From NCBI GenBank assembly GCA_011388275.1, contig DSAB01000056.1:1-46872 (forward strand): a DNA stretch of 46,872 nt, written 5' to 3'. The notes beneath the pieces are model-generated. The model was not told the DNA's origin. It worked only from the letters and a program-made list of their open reading frames with translations, and ran no database searches. A program made the position numbers and the translations under genes. Each line of letters begins with the position of its first letter. Position 1 is the first letter of the stretch. Shown here one piece after another: positions 7,013 to 14,005 of this stretch. Source of the stretch: a bacterium. GTDB lineage: Bacteria > Zhuqueibacterota > QNDG01 > DSAB01.

Positions 7013-7301
7013 GTTTCATCATGATACGTTTTTTCATGTTGATACAATTCATGCACAACGATTGGAAGAATGAAAGATTGGACAGGACACGGTATCCGGC
7101 TTGACAGCCCGCTGTCGAGGGATCTATTCGATCAGAAACCTGTTTTGTATGAAAAAGACTAATATACTGTTTTAACTATATTTATCGAACATAATAGGAG
7201 TCAATATTTTGTCTTTCCCTCGAAATAAAACATTAAATAAAATATTATTTGAAACCCGAACACTTATTACCGAGTTGTAACAATAGATGGCATGTTTTTT
7301 G

Positions 7302-7428
7302 TATAATATGAAATAAGAAAAGAGACTTTTTCGAGTCGATTCAGTGACTCAAAAAAAACAAAATCCCCCTAAGGCGCCCCCGACGGGAAACTGGCGATGA
7401 AAATCAATACCTGTCGGGGGTTTTTATT
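7302..7428 (+). ncRNA. candidate small RNA between cassette 2 and the OmpA gene
   Basis: A TATAAT box (7302-7307, weak -35) precedes about 115 nt that end in a very strong hairpin. Its 11-bp stem CCCCCGACGGG/CCTGTCGGGGG (7377-7387 with 7410-7420) is followed by T5ATT. A second small hairpin, GAGTC/GACTC, lies near 7334-7350. The following gene has its own promoter at 7480-7508, so this transcript would be free-standing. It matches no riboswitch class I can name. The remainder of 7013-7541 is AT-rich with no clear gene; a TTG-started 23-residue frame at 7209-7280 is not convincing. Confidence 0.35.
7377..7428 (+). terminator. strong hairpin terminator upstream of the OmpA gene
   Basis: The 11-bp GC-rich stem (one G-T pair) closes a 22-nt loop that itself contains GATGAAAATC, a possible 3-bp mini-hairpin with a GAAA loop. 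The run TTTTTATT follows. A second CCCCC run at 7365-7369 could compete with 7377-7381 for the GGGGG strand. Confidence 0.8.
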
Positions 7429-7479
7429 AATCGCCTGTTTAAACCCTATCTTTTGTTTAATCGATTACACGGTTACTAC

Positions 7480-7508
7480 TTGACAGAAATAGTTAAAAAT
7501 TGTATATT
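7480..7508 (+). promoter_or_regulatory. near-consensus promoter of the OmpA-family gene
   Basis: TTGACA (7480-7485), exactly 17 nt, and TATATT (7503-7508). The expected start near 7515 leaves a leader of about 27 nt with a GGAGGGGG ribosome site before the ATG at 7542. This is among the strongest promoters in the window, fitting an abundant outer-membrane protein. Confidence 0.85.
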
Positions 7509-7541
7509 TTTAAATACATAAAAAACCATGCGGAGGGGGAC

Positions 7542-8747
7542 ATGAATTCTCGATTTCGAATATTGATTCCCGCGTTGTTGGCAAGCCAAATGGCTTTCGC
7601 GAAATATCAGCAAGGCCAATTGACCATTGCGCCGTACTGCAGCGGTATCAAGCTCATAGGCGGATCAACAGACCGGTCCACAATTCAATACGCGGCCGGG
7701 CTGACCCTGCGTTATGCTTTCTCTCCGTTTCTTTCCGGAGAAATAAACGGCGGTATGGGGTGGGTGCGTCCGCGAACCAGCGATTCACATTTTCAAGTCG
7801 ATCCCCTTTACCCGTATCGAACTCTGCTTTATCCCTGGAGCGCCACCCTGCGTCTCCATCTTCTGCCCAGGCGCGGATTTGTCCCTTTCATTGGACTGGG
7901 CGCAGGTTTGACCTATTGGGATTTACGGGACATCTCCCAGGGAGATAAATTATCACCTTTTCCTCCTCCGGGGGAAACAGTGTATGGCTTGAAAAACAAT
8001 CTCACCATGCAGGCCTCTCTGGGTTTTACACTTTTTCTGTCCCGTCATTTGAATATGGAAATTTCCACTCGCTATTCACATCTCCTCGATCAAAAGATCG
8101 ACAATATAGGCCTTGATGACGCGAACAATGGAATAGCCGAAATAAGGCTGAACCTGGGCTATTCACTGGGTGTATCCGATGATAAGGACAAAGACATCAC
8201 CCATTATTACATGGATCCTCGTTATCAGACCGAAGAAAGCGAGCCTGTCAAAGAAAGATTTCCAGAGCTGGAGAAAACTGAACCCCCCGATACCACAGTC
8301 ATTCCTCCTGAAACCGAAAAAGAAACGGCAGTAACAGAGACCGTCAAAGAAGAAGTGCCTCCCCCTCGCGAGCCCTCTCCCGCCAGACCGGTCTTCGAAC
8401 CGGGAAGATCGCTGGTCCTTCCCGGCATCTCTTTCCAGTCCGGCAGTACGGTATTAACGGAAAATGCGAGACGCATACTGAATCTTGTTGTTGAATCAAT
8501 GCAGGACTATCCCGACATGCGGCTTGAAATACGCGGATTCACCGACAGCGTTGGCAGCGCCACATTAAACCTCAACCTTTCCCAGCGACGTGCCGAAGCC
8601 GTGCGAGACTACCTGGTGAGTCAGGGTATCGCTTTTGATCGCCTCGTAGCGGTCGGGTATGGAGAAGCGGAACCGGTCGCATCCAATGCCACACCCGAAG
8701 GCCGCGCCAGGAACCGACGGATCGAATTTATTCGGATTGAAGAGTAG
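7542..8747 (+). CDS. OmpA-family outer-membrane protein
   Basis: This is a 401-residue protein. The signal peptide (residues 1-20, ending in QMAFA) is followed by an N-terminal region (about 25-215) with alternating aromatic/hydrophobic strands typical of an 8-stranded beta-barrel. Next is a Pro/Glu-rich linker (about 235-285), then a C-terminal OmpA/MotB peptidoglycan-binding domain (about 290-400) with ISFQSGSTVLTENA, RGFTDSVGSATLNLNLSQRR and NRRIEF. The family anchors the outer membrane to peptidoglycan. The gene is single, with its own promoter and ribosome site, and is followed by a bidirectional terminator. The start at 7542 is chosen for the ribosome site and signal peptide. Confidence 0.93.
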   Translation: MNSRFRILIPALLASQMAFAKYQQGQLTIAPYCSGIKLIGGSTDRSTIQYAAGLTLRYAFSPFLSGEINGGMGWVRPRTSDSHFQVDPLYPYRTLLYPWSATLRLHLLPRRGFVPFIGLGAGLTYWDLRDISQGDKLSPFPPPGETVYGLKNNLTMQASLGFTLFLSRHLNMEISTRYSHLLDQKIDNIGLDDANNGIAEIRLNLGYSLGVSDDKDKDITHYYMDPRYQTEESEPVKERFPELEKTEPPDTTVIPPETEKETAVTETVKEEVPPPREPSPARPVFEPGRSLVLPGISFQSGSTVLTENARRILNLVVESMQDYPDMRLEIRGFTDSVGSATLNLNLSQRRAEAVRDYLVSQGIAFDRLVAVGYGEAEPVASNATPEGRARNRRIEFIRIEE

Positions 8748-8762
8748 GAATCGAAAGAAATA

Positions 8763-8831
8763 AAAACGTGAAGCGCCCGGTGTAAGATAAAACAAGAATC
8801 TTTTCTTTTTTATCTTATCATCTCACGTTTT
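8763..8831. terminator. nested inverted repeat between convergent genes
   Basis: AAAACGTGA (8763-8771) pairs with TCACGTTTT (8823-8831). Inside lies TAAGATAAAA pairing with TTTTATCTTA. The structure sits between the OmpA gene (plus) and the DUF2809 gene (minus), and overlaps the end of the latter, as expected for a shared bidirectional terminator. Confidence 0.65.
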
Positions 8832-9299
8832 GATTGAATTACGCCATTCGATTGTCTCTCTATGCTTTGCGTCACACAGTCTGTTCTTCTGCAGCCTCCT
8901 GATCCACCACCAGGCCAGAACACATCCGGCCGCATAATGGGGAAAATCCGGCCATGAAAAATGCGTGCCGATGAGCGCTCTCCCCACAAATGTGCTTCGG
9001 ATTGTTTGCAAGACAGGCGGATGCCACAATTGAAGAATCTCCAGAGCGCAGGTTACGAGGAATACCCACAAAGCCACGCGAAAAGCTGATATCCGGGGCC
9101 ATATCCACGAGACAACCGCGCTCCAGAATAGCACATAGACAACTCCGCCTGCGTGATGGTTCATCCAGCGGGTATAAGGTTCTGATGTCCATTTGGTGGC
9201 CAGACCCACAGGAATAAGGATGAGTATGACCAGGAACAACCGGCGCCGGTATGGTCCGGTCCAGTGGCGCTTTTCAAGGCATTCTTTACTTTTCTGCAT
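8823..9299 (-). CDS. DUF2809 integral membrane protein
   Basis: This 158-residue protein has about four membrane helices. The typical DUF2809 signature is visible: LIPVGLATK near the N-terminus, HHAGGVVYVLFW, CALEILQLWHPP at about 85-97, and FSWPDFPHYAAGCVLAWWW at about 113-131. The family is of unknown function. The ATG has a GAGG site 6 nt upstream. A plausible promoter, TTGAGT-17-TATCTT (9416-9388, minus), lies about 90 nt upstream. Confidence 0.8.
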   Translation of the reverse strand: MQKSKECLEKRHWTGPYRRRLFLVILILIPVGLATKWTSEPYTRWMNHHAGGVVYVLFWSAVVSWIWPRISAFRVALWVFLVTCALEILQLWHPPVLQTIRSTFVGRALIGTHFSWPDFPHYAAGCVLAWWWIRRLQKNRLCDAKHRETIEWRNSIKT

Positions 9300-9618
9300 G
9301 CAGGCCTCAAGAGCTCAACAGGGCATTACCGATGGATTCCATTATTCTCATGCCGTTATCCTCCCTGTTCAGGATTCGGTTTCTGATAAGATAGAACATT
9401 TGAGAAAAGAACTCAAGTGCTTTCATCGGCGCAGAGTACCGATGGATCTTTCAGAAATCCGGACAAAGGTTTTCTCTTGCGAAAAACCGCGATATTAATT
9501 ATCTTTACCAAAGGTCAGAATGAACCACTCCGTACGAAAAAACCTGTTCAGTATAATAAAACAAAATCCCGTGGCTTGACCAAGCCTGATCAAGCATAAA
9601 AGGAGGATCATTCAACCC
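9300..9618. other. intergenic region between divergent small genes
   Basis: I see no gene here that I can support. On the minus strand TTGAGT-17-TATCTT (9416-9388) may serve the DUF2809 gene. On the plus strand TTGCGA-17-TATCTT (9477-9505) and an isolated TATAAT (9552-9557) may serve the following gene. A short stem GGCTTgaccAAGCC lies near 9573-9586, then AAAGGAGG. Confidence 0.4.
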
Positions 9619-9942
9619 ATGGAACATACCTATAAGGAACTCAAGAAAAAAACACTGGCTGATCTGAAAAAGATCGCGGGCGAAATGGAGAACGAGGCGG
9701 TTCAGGGATACACCCAGATGAACAAGGATCATTTGCTGGAAGCGATCTGCATAGCCCTGAATATCGACATGCACGAGCATCATGAAGTGGTCGGAGTGGA
9801 CAAAGTCAGGATCAAGGGGCAAATCAAAAAACTGAAAAAAGAGCGGGACAAAGTACTCGAAACCAAAGATTCCAAAAAATTAAAAGAAATAAGGAAGAAA
9901 ATAAAGAGTCTGAAAAACGAACTGCGCCGCGCTGCCGTATAG
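9619..9942 (+). CDS. small Rho_N/SAP-like domain protein
   Basis: This is a 107-residue cytoplasmic protein. The N-terminal part (about 5-50: ELKKKTLADLKKIAGEM, then MNKDHLLEAICIAL) matches the helix-extended-loop-helix fold of the Rho N-terminal domain, a nucleic-acid-binding SAP-like motif. The C-terminal half is lysine-rich and helical (KKLKKERDKVLETKD, KIKSLKNELRR) and probably forms a coiled coil. It is not Rho itself, since no ATPase domain follows. The likely role is nucleic-acid binding, target unknown. AAAGGAGG lies 12 nt before the ATG, slightly far. Confidence 0.8.
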   Translation: MEHTYKELKKKTLADLKKIAGEMENEAVQGYTQMNKDHLLEAICIALNIDMHEHHEVVGVDKVRIKGQIKKLKKERDKVLETKDSKKLKEIRKKIKSLKNELRRAAV

Positions 9943-9991
9943 CATCAGGAGCACTGTATAAAAAGGGGCCGCATCCTCTGTAATGTTCCAT

Positions 9992-10333
9992 CTAGCATGT
10001 CAGGTGAAAAGCCCCCAGAACCGGGTCCTTGATCAGAACCAGGCGGTTGTATATTTTCACCGCTTTTTCCGTAGAAGCGGCGTGAACCGTCCAGCCCTCT
10101 TTCTCCAATCGTTCAAGCACTTCACTATCAATACGCATCATGCCGAACTTGCCGGTTCCAACAACCAGATCGCCCTTTGGGCTTTCGTGAACAGGTGACA
10201 GATCGGCCCACTGAAGCCGATGCCCCCTCTCCCGTATCCAGGGCGTATGCACACCTGACGGCGTCAGGATCAGATCTTTATCGTACAACCTTCCGTCTAC
10301 GACCATATTCCCAAATTGATACCGATCGATCAT
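9992..10333 (-). CDS. Mth938-like domain protein (DUF498/NDUFAF3 family)
   Basis: This is a 113-residue single-domain protein. The family signature can be read along it: YQFGNMVVDGRLYDKDLIL, the central DLVVGTGKFGMM loop, EVLERLEKEGW, and a C-terminal AFHLTC. Bacterial members have no firmly assigned biochemical role; the eukaryotic relative NDUFAF3 helps assemble respiratory complex I. The ATG overlaps the queH stop by 4 nt, so it is co-translated as the last gene of thiD-queH-Mth938. Confidence 0.85.
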   Translation of the reverse strand: MIDRYQFGNMVVDGRLYDKDLILTPSGVHTPWIRERGHRLQWADLSPVHESPKGDLVVGTGKFGMMRIDSEVLERLEKEGWTVHAASTEKAVKIYNRLVLIKDPVLGAFHLTC

Positions 10334-10887
10334 GTCTCTTTCCCGGCGTCACGTCGGCTGTACAGACAGCCGCAATAATTCTGACGGTACAGACCTTCTT
10401 CGCGGCTGATCGCACAGCTGATTTTAAAACCGTCCTTCTTCTTGAAATCCAGCGCAAGAAATTCCACTCCATATCGCCCGGCCAAATCCATGCCGATCGG
10501 ATGAATCAAAGACGCCTTCTTGTGAGGACTGATGGTCAGGGTTGTTGAAAACGCGTCCATTCCTTTGCGAGCCGCCGTAATCGCCGTCTGTTCCAGCCGC
10601 AACCTGTAACAGATCACACAGCGCTCGCCCCCTTCCGAATCCTGCTCGTGATTTTTAATCGCCCGATTCCAGCGATCAAAGTCCGCAGCATTCTGCAGAA
10701 GCGGGAATTTCCATTTTTCAGAGAGAGCGATCATCTCGTTCAGACGCGCCCGGTGCTCTTCTTCAGGCTGAATATTGGGATTGTAAAAAAAGACCATCAC
10801 GCGATACGATTCAGAAAGCATTCGAACAGGATGAGTCGTGCACGGCGCACAGCATCCATGAAGGAGAAGGGACGGTTTTCTGCTCAT
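10330..10887 (-). CDS. queH: epoxyqueuosine reductase QueH
   Basis: This 185-residue protein is of the QueH (DUF208) type, the non-orthologous replacement of QueG that reduces epoxyqueuosine to queuosine in tRNA. The cysteine motifs expected for its Fe-S/metal site are present: LHGCCAPCTTHP at the N-terminus, RCVICYRLRLE in the middle and NYCGCLYS near the end. The ATG at 10887 starts 6 nt after the thiD stop; a longer TTG start at 10911 would overlap thiD and is less likely. No other queuosine gene lies nearby. Confidence 0.92.
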   Translation of the reverse strand: MSRKPSLLLHGCCAPCTTHPVRMLSESYRVMVFFYNPNIQPEEEHRARLNEMIALSEKWKFPLLQNAADFDRWNRAIKNHEQDSEGGERCVICYRLRLEQTAITAARKGMDAFSTTLTISPHKKASLIHPIGMDLAGRYGVEFLALDFKKKDGFKISCAISREEGLYRQNYCGCLYSRRDAGKET

Positions 10888-10892
10888 TTGGA

Positions 10893-11678
10893 TTACTCTA
10901 CACGAACGCAATGATTCAACGGCCCATGACCCTTACCCAAAGGCAGCCCCTCCCGAATAGCGGCTGTAACATACCTCTTGGCGGCATGAACGGCCTCATT
11001 GAGCGGATTTCCCAGCAACAGGCAGGCCAGAACAGCCGCCGAATAGGTGCATCCTGTGCCGTGTGTGTTCGAAGTCTTGATTCGCGGCGCGGAAAACCGT
11101 GAGAACCGATCTCCATCGAACAGAATGTCCACCGCATCTTCGGTTAAATGTCCGCCCTTCACCAAAACCGCTCCGCATCCGAGACGATGAATTTCAAAGG
11201 CGGCCCGCTTCATGTCTTCAAAGTCCCGAATTTTGACTCCAGACAGGATTTCGGCTTCAGGAATATTGGGAGTGACCAGAGTGCTGAGAGGTATCAGGTC
11301 GGCTTTAATGGATTTGACACCCTGCTCCTCGATCAGCGCGTCGCCCCCGGTGCTGACCATGACCGGATCAACCACGACTATGGCGATGGCATTGTCGCGC
11401 AGTTTTCCGGCAACTTCCTGAATGATGGCCGTTGACCCCAGCATGCCTGTTTTCAGACCATCCACTCCGATATCCGTCATCACGGCTTCAAACTGGAGAC
11501 CCACCAGGCGGGGGGATATATATTCGATTCCGTGCACACGAACCGTGTTCTGGGCGGTCACCGCCGTAAGCACGCTCATTCCGTAAACCCGAAAAGCGGT
11601 GAAAGTCTTGAGATCCGCCTGGATTCCGGCACCTCCGCCGGAATCCGAACCCGCGATCGTCAAAGCTCTGAGTATCAT
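10893..11678 (-). CDS. thiD: hydroxymethylpyrimidine/phosphomethylpyrimidine kinase ThiD
   Basis: This 261-residue ribokinase-fold enzyme phosphorylates HMP and HMP-phosphate for thiamine synthesis. Visible family motifs are the substrate-binding [16 protein letters not shown] (about 9-24), [14 protein letters not shown] (about 104-117), [11 protein letters not shown] (about 136-146) and the catalytic/anion-hole GTGCTYSAA near 213-221. Length is normal for the family. No other thiamine gene and no TPP riboswitch is seen here, so it may work in salvage. It is followed closely by queH. Confidence 0.95.
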   Translation of the reverse strand: MILRALTIAGSDSGGGAGIQADLKTFTAFRVYGMSVLTAVTAQNTVRVHGIEYISPRLVGLQFEAVMTDIGVDGLKTGMLGSTAIIQEVAGKLRDNAIAIVVVDPVMVSTGGDALIEEQGVKSIKADLIPLSTLVTPNIPEAEILSGVKIRDFEDMKRAAFEIHRLGCGAVLVKGGHLTEDAVDILFDGDRFSRFSAPRIKTSNTHGTGCTYSAAVLACLLLGNPLNEAVHAAKRYVTAAIREGLPLGKGHGPLNHCVRVE

Positions 11679-11699
11679 CGTATTGTTCCCAAAAGATAG

Positions 11700-11722
11700 A
11701 AGGCAGAGCGAGTCTCTGCCTT
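11700..11722 (-). terminator. hairpin between the ferredoxin gene and thiD
   Basis: AAGGCAGAG and CTCTGCCTT form a perfect 9-bp stem around a 5-nt loop. On the minus strand it is followed by CTATCTTTT, a weak T-tract. It may end or attenuate the ferredoxin transcript before thiD. Confidence 0.55.
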
Positions 11723-11759
11723 GTTCTTAAAACATTTTAGCAACCGTGAACCGGATGAG

Positions 11760-11930
11760 TCAGGCTTCAACAATCGCGTCAACCGGACAAACCTCCACAC
11801 AGGCACCGCAATCCGTACAGATTTCCGGATCGATGGTCGAAATCTCTTCACCTTCCGTAATGGCTTCCACAGGGCATTCGGCGATGCAGGCTCCGCAGTT
11901 GATGCATTCTTCGGTTATTTTATGAGCCAT
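11760..11930 (-). CDS. 2[4Fe-4S] ferredoxin
   Basis: This 56-residue bacterial-type ferredoxin has two CxxCxxCxxxCP clusters, [12 protein letters not shown] and [12 protein letters not shown]. It is a soluble low-potential electron carrier. A longer open frame exists upstream, but the ATG at 11930 has AAAGGAG 6-7 nt before it and gives the standard length. A good promoter lies at 11979-12007. Low-potential ferredoxin and formyl-THF ligase in one window would suit an anaerobic lifestyle, although the photolyase and ferritin-like genes imply exposure to light and oxygen. Confidence 0.96.
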   Translation of the reverse strand: MAHKITEECINCGACIAECPVEAITEGEEISTIDPEICTDCGACVEVCPVDAIVEA

Positions 11931-11978
11931 CTGTTTCTCCTTTAGTGATAGAACCGGCATGTTGATCAAGATCGCGTT

Positions 11979-12007
11979 AATATAATAAACTGTGTTTTGA
12001 AAGTCAA
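11979..12007 (-). promoter_or_regulatory. promoter of the ferredoxin gene
   Basis: On the minus strand TTGACT (12007-12002), a 17-nt spacer and TATATT (11984-11979) form a near-consensus sigma70-like promoter, just after the stop codon of the PP-loop gene. The 5' leader would be about 42 nt. Confidence 0.8.
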
Positions 12008-12025
12008 CCGGTTTCACAGGCCGGA

Positions 12026-13045
12026 TCACACCCGCCAGGCTTCCAGTGTTTCCTCATCCAGCGGGCGAACGACGCGCACGCCCCTCCTCGCTCCCTCAAA
12101 TACGATGCGTCTTTCATCCCGTCGCGGCCCGCTGTATCGGGCTGTGATGGATGCCGCGCAGTCGATATCTTCATCCGACAACAAACCATCCGCCAGAACC
12201 AGAGGCCCCTTGTGGTCTTCCGGATGGAATTTCCAGTATCCTTCGAATGACTCCAGAATTCGATTCTCTTCTTCATGCCTGCCCACGACAACATGAATTC
12301 GTTCATGGGGCCAGAGGTGGCGTCCCACACGCATGAGCCGCAGAACCGGCACGGTCAATTGTTCCTTTCCGCGAATGCGCAGGAACATTTTCACACGACC
12401 CGCGTATTCAGGATCTGTCAAAATACAGCCGCCTGCCGGTGTGGAATACCCGTGTATGCCCATCTGCCTTGCCAGCCGTATCTGCTCTTTTCGGGAACGG
12501 CCGGCAATGCCCCGCAATTTCTCCCGGTCCACCCAGCCCTCTGTTTCCGGAATGGTCGGGGGCAGGCGCAGCGCGGAAAGAGGACGCAGAATCAGGCCGC
12601 GCAGTCCGGAAGCCTTGTCGATATGAAAAAGCACGGGTTTGGTCTGGGACATGGGACGCTGACCGACCACTTCGCCGGTGATCAGGAAACGCGCGCCCAT
12701 CGATTCCATCAGAGTTCCGGCATGCCTGATCATGAACAAATGGCAATCGATGCAGGGATTGACTCCGGATCCGTAACCATGGGGCGGATCCTTCAGTACA
12801 GGCAAAAACGCTTCCGAAATATCGATGAACCGGACGGGAATGGATTGAGAATCGAACAGAGCCCGCATCTTCTCCTGCCGTTCCCGATCCGCCTGAATGT
12901 CAAAACTAAACAGGTAGGTGACCCCCTGGACTTCAACGTCCTGATCCTTAATCAGTCTGGCTGCCAACAGACTGTCCAGTCCCGACGAGACCAGGGCCAG
13001 CGCTATGACTGGATGATTGTGTTTCCCCGGGCCGGCCACTTTCAC
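12026..13045 (-). CDS. PP-loop ATPase, tRNA-thiolation (MnmA/ThiI-like) protein
   Basis: This is a 339-residue protein. The N-terminal PP-loop ([14 protein letters not shown], about 18-31) matches the SGGxDS motif of adenylating tRNA-thiolation enzymes with SSGLDS. A conserved NPCIDCH at about 95-101 supplies a CxxC pair, and the middle contains a GGCILTDP stretch. Homologous proteins are annotated as tRNA 2-thiouridylase-like or ThiI-related, but the exact tRNA position is not established here. Translation starts at a GTG overlapping the upstream P-loop gene by 4 nt (GTGA), so the two are coupled. It is longer than a bare PP-loop domain, with an added C-terminal region of unknown role. Confidence 0.75.
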   Translation of the reverse strand: MKVAGPGKHNHPVIALALVSSGLDSLLAARLIKDQDVEVQGVTYLFSFDIQADRERQEKMRALFDSQSIPVRFIDISEAFLPVLKDPPHGYGSGVNPCIDCHLFMIRHAGTLMESMGARFLITGEVVGQRPMSQTKPVLFHIDKASGLRGLILRPLSALRLPPTIPETEGWVDREKLRGIAGRSRKEQIRLARQMGIHGYSTPAGGCILTDPEYAGRVKMFLRIRGKEQLTVPVLRLMRVGRHLWPHERIHVVVGRHEEENRILESFEGYWKFHPEDHKGPLVLADGLLSDEDIDCAASITARYSGPRRDERRIVFEGARRGVRVVRPLDEETLEAWRV

Positions 13046-13959
13046 TCCGCGCTCTTGCCGACCGGGGTTTTTTGTTTGATAAGATCCTCATCGCTTTCCT
13101 GCAATTCCGAGACATGCAGGTCGAGTTTCTCGAAGTGAATGCCGCTGTATCGTTCGATATTGCCGATGATATACTGATGCAGACCGGCCATGACATCGGG
13201 CAGTTTCATCCCATAAGGAGCCGACACATTGACTTCCAGTTCATGGCCGTTTATCTTCGGTTCGATGCTGATCTTTCGAATACGCATGGAGGGTTCATAT
13301 TCCTGAATACAGTGCATCACCATCTGGCTCAGGGCATTCTCGGAGATGGAGAGCACCCCCTTCCGGCTGTAAGCGGGCTGGACCACGGTTTTCTCAACTA
13401 TTCTTTTTTTCCAGAAACTGTAGGGATGCCTCTTGACAAGAAAGCGAATCGTATCCAGAATCCGGTGAGCCGGATCTTCCCTGACCTCAATCACCGGAAC
13501 AGGAATCACATGCTTGCCCCTCATGCGCCGGCTGTCACGCGCGCTGGCGATCTCATCCCGGGTCGCGATATCCTGAATATAGATCACTTCATCCGGATAA
13601 GGAAGGCCCAGGCGCTCCACGACCCGGCCTATCATCTTTTCCGAAGTCCCCAGAACGAGAATGGACCGGAACTTCTCCCTGCTTAGAACATCATGCACCT
13701 CTCGTGCGTGATCGGGATCATCGAACACGGCTCTCTTGATCGCGGTTATTCGGTTCTTCTCCCGCTTGGCCGAACGTCCGGCAAGAATTCTTTGATCCCG
13801 GATCAACAGTCCGTCATCGATGATCAGATCGATACCGCGTTTTTCAGTCAGAAGCTTGGCCCGAAAGCTCTTTCCGGTTCCTGTCTCCCCGACCAGGGCA
13901 AACACCTTTACACGCCGGATTTTGCGACGAGGTTTGAAAAATTGTTTTATTCTCTTCAT
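13042..13959 (-). CDS. P-loop NTPase fused to an Asp23/Gls24-like domain
   Basis: This is a 305-residue protein. Residues 16-32 carry a Walker A motif (FALVGETGTGKSFRAK). About 45-190 form the rest of a small nucleotide-binding domain (IIDDGLLI, ILVLGTSEKMIGRVVERLGL). The C-terminal part (about 205-290) begins KGVLSISENALSQMV and reads like the Asp23/Gls24 (alkaline-shock/envelope-stress) fold. The combination suggests an ATP-dependent regulator or assembly factor. The gene overlaps the PP-loop gene by 4 nt. The Asp23 part is recognised by pattern only. Confidence 0.7.
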   Translation of the reverse strand: MKRIKQFFKPRRKIRRVKVFALVGETGTGKSFRAKLLTEKRGIDLIIDDGLLIRDQRILAGRSAKREKNRITAIKRAVFDDPDHAREVHDVLSREKFRSILVLGTSEKMIGRVVERLGLPYPDEVIYIQDIATRDEIASARDSRRMRGKHVIPVPVIEVREDPAHRILDTIRFLVKRHPYSFWKKRIVEKTVVQPAYSRKGVLSISENALSQMVMHCIQEYEPSMRIRKISIEPKINGHELEVNVSAPYGMKLPDVMAGLHQYIIGNIERYSGIHFEKLDLHVSELQESDEDLIKQKTPVGKSAE

Positions 13960-14005
13960 GAAGTCCTGTCTATTCGCGCATCTTGCATCAATACGTTTGT
14001 CTTAA

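Noticed and set aside
5706-7058. 450-codon open frame antisense to the beta-helix gene
   Set aside because: The regular glycine-rich repeats keep the opposite strand free of stops; the plus-strand protein has a signal peptide, ribosome site and domain.
7209-7280. 23-residue TTG-started frame with a TAGGAG site
   Set aside because: Too short, AT-rich, no recognisable features; possible only by chance.
7364-7428. Fluoride, c-di-GMP or guanidine riboswitch
   Set aside because: None of their conserved core bases are present; only a terminator hairpin with a small inner stem can be supported.
9417-9599. 60-codon plus-strand frame upstream of the Rho_N-like gene
   Set aside because: No ribosome site, no domain, and it overlaps likely promoter sequence.
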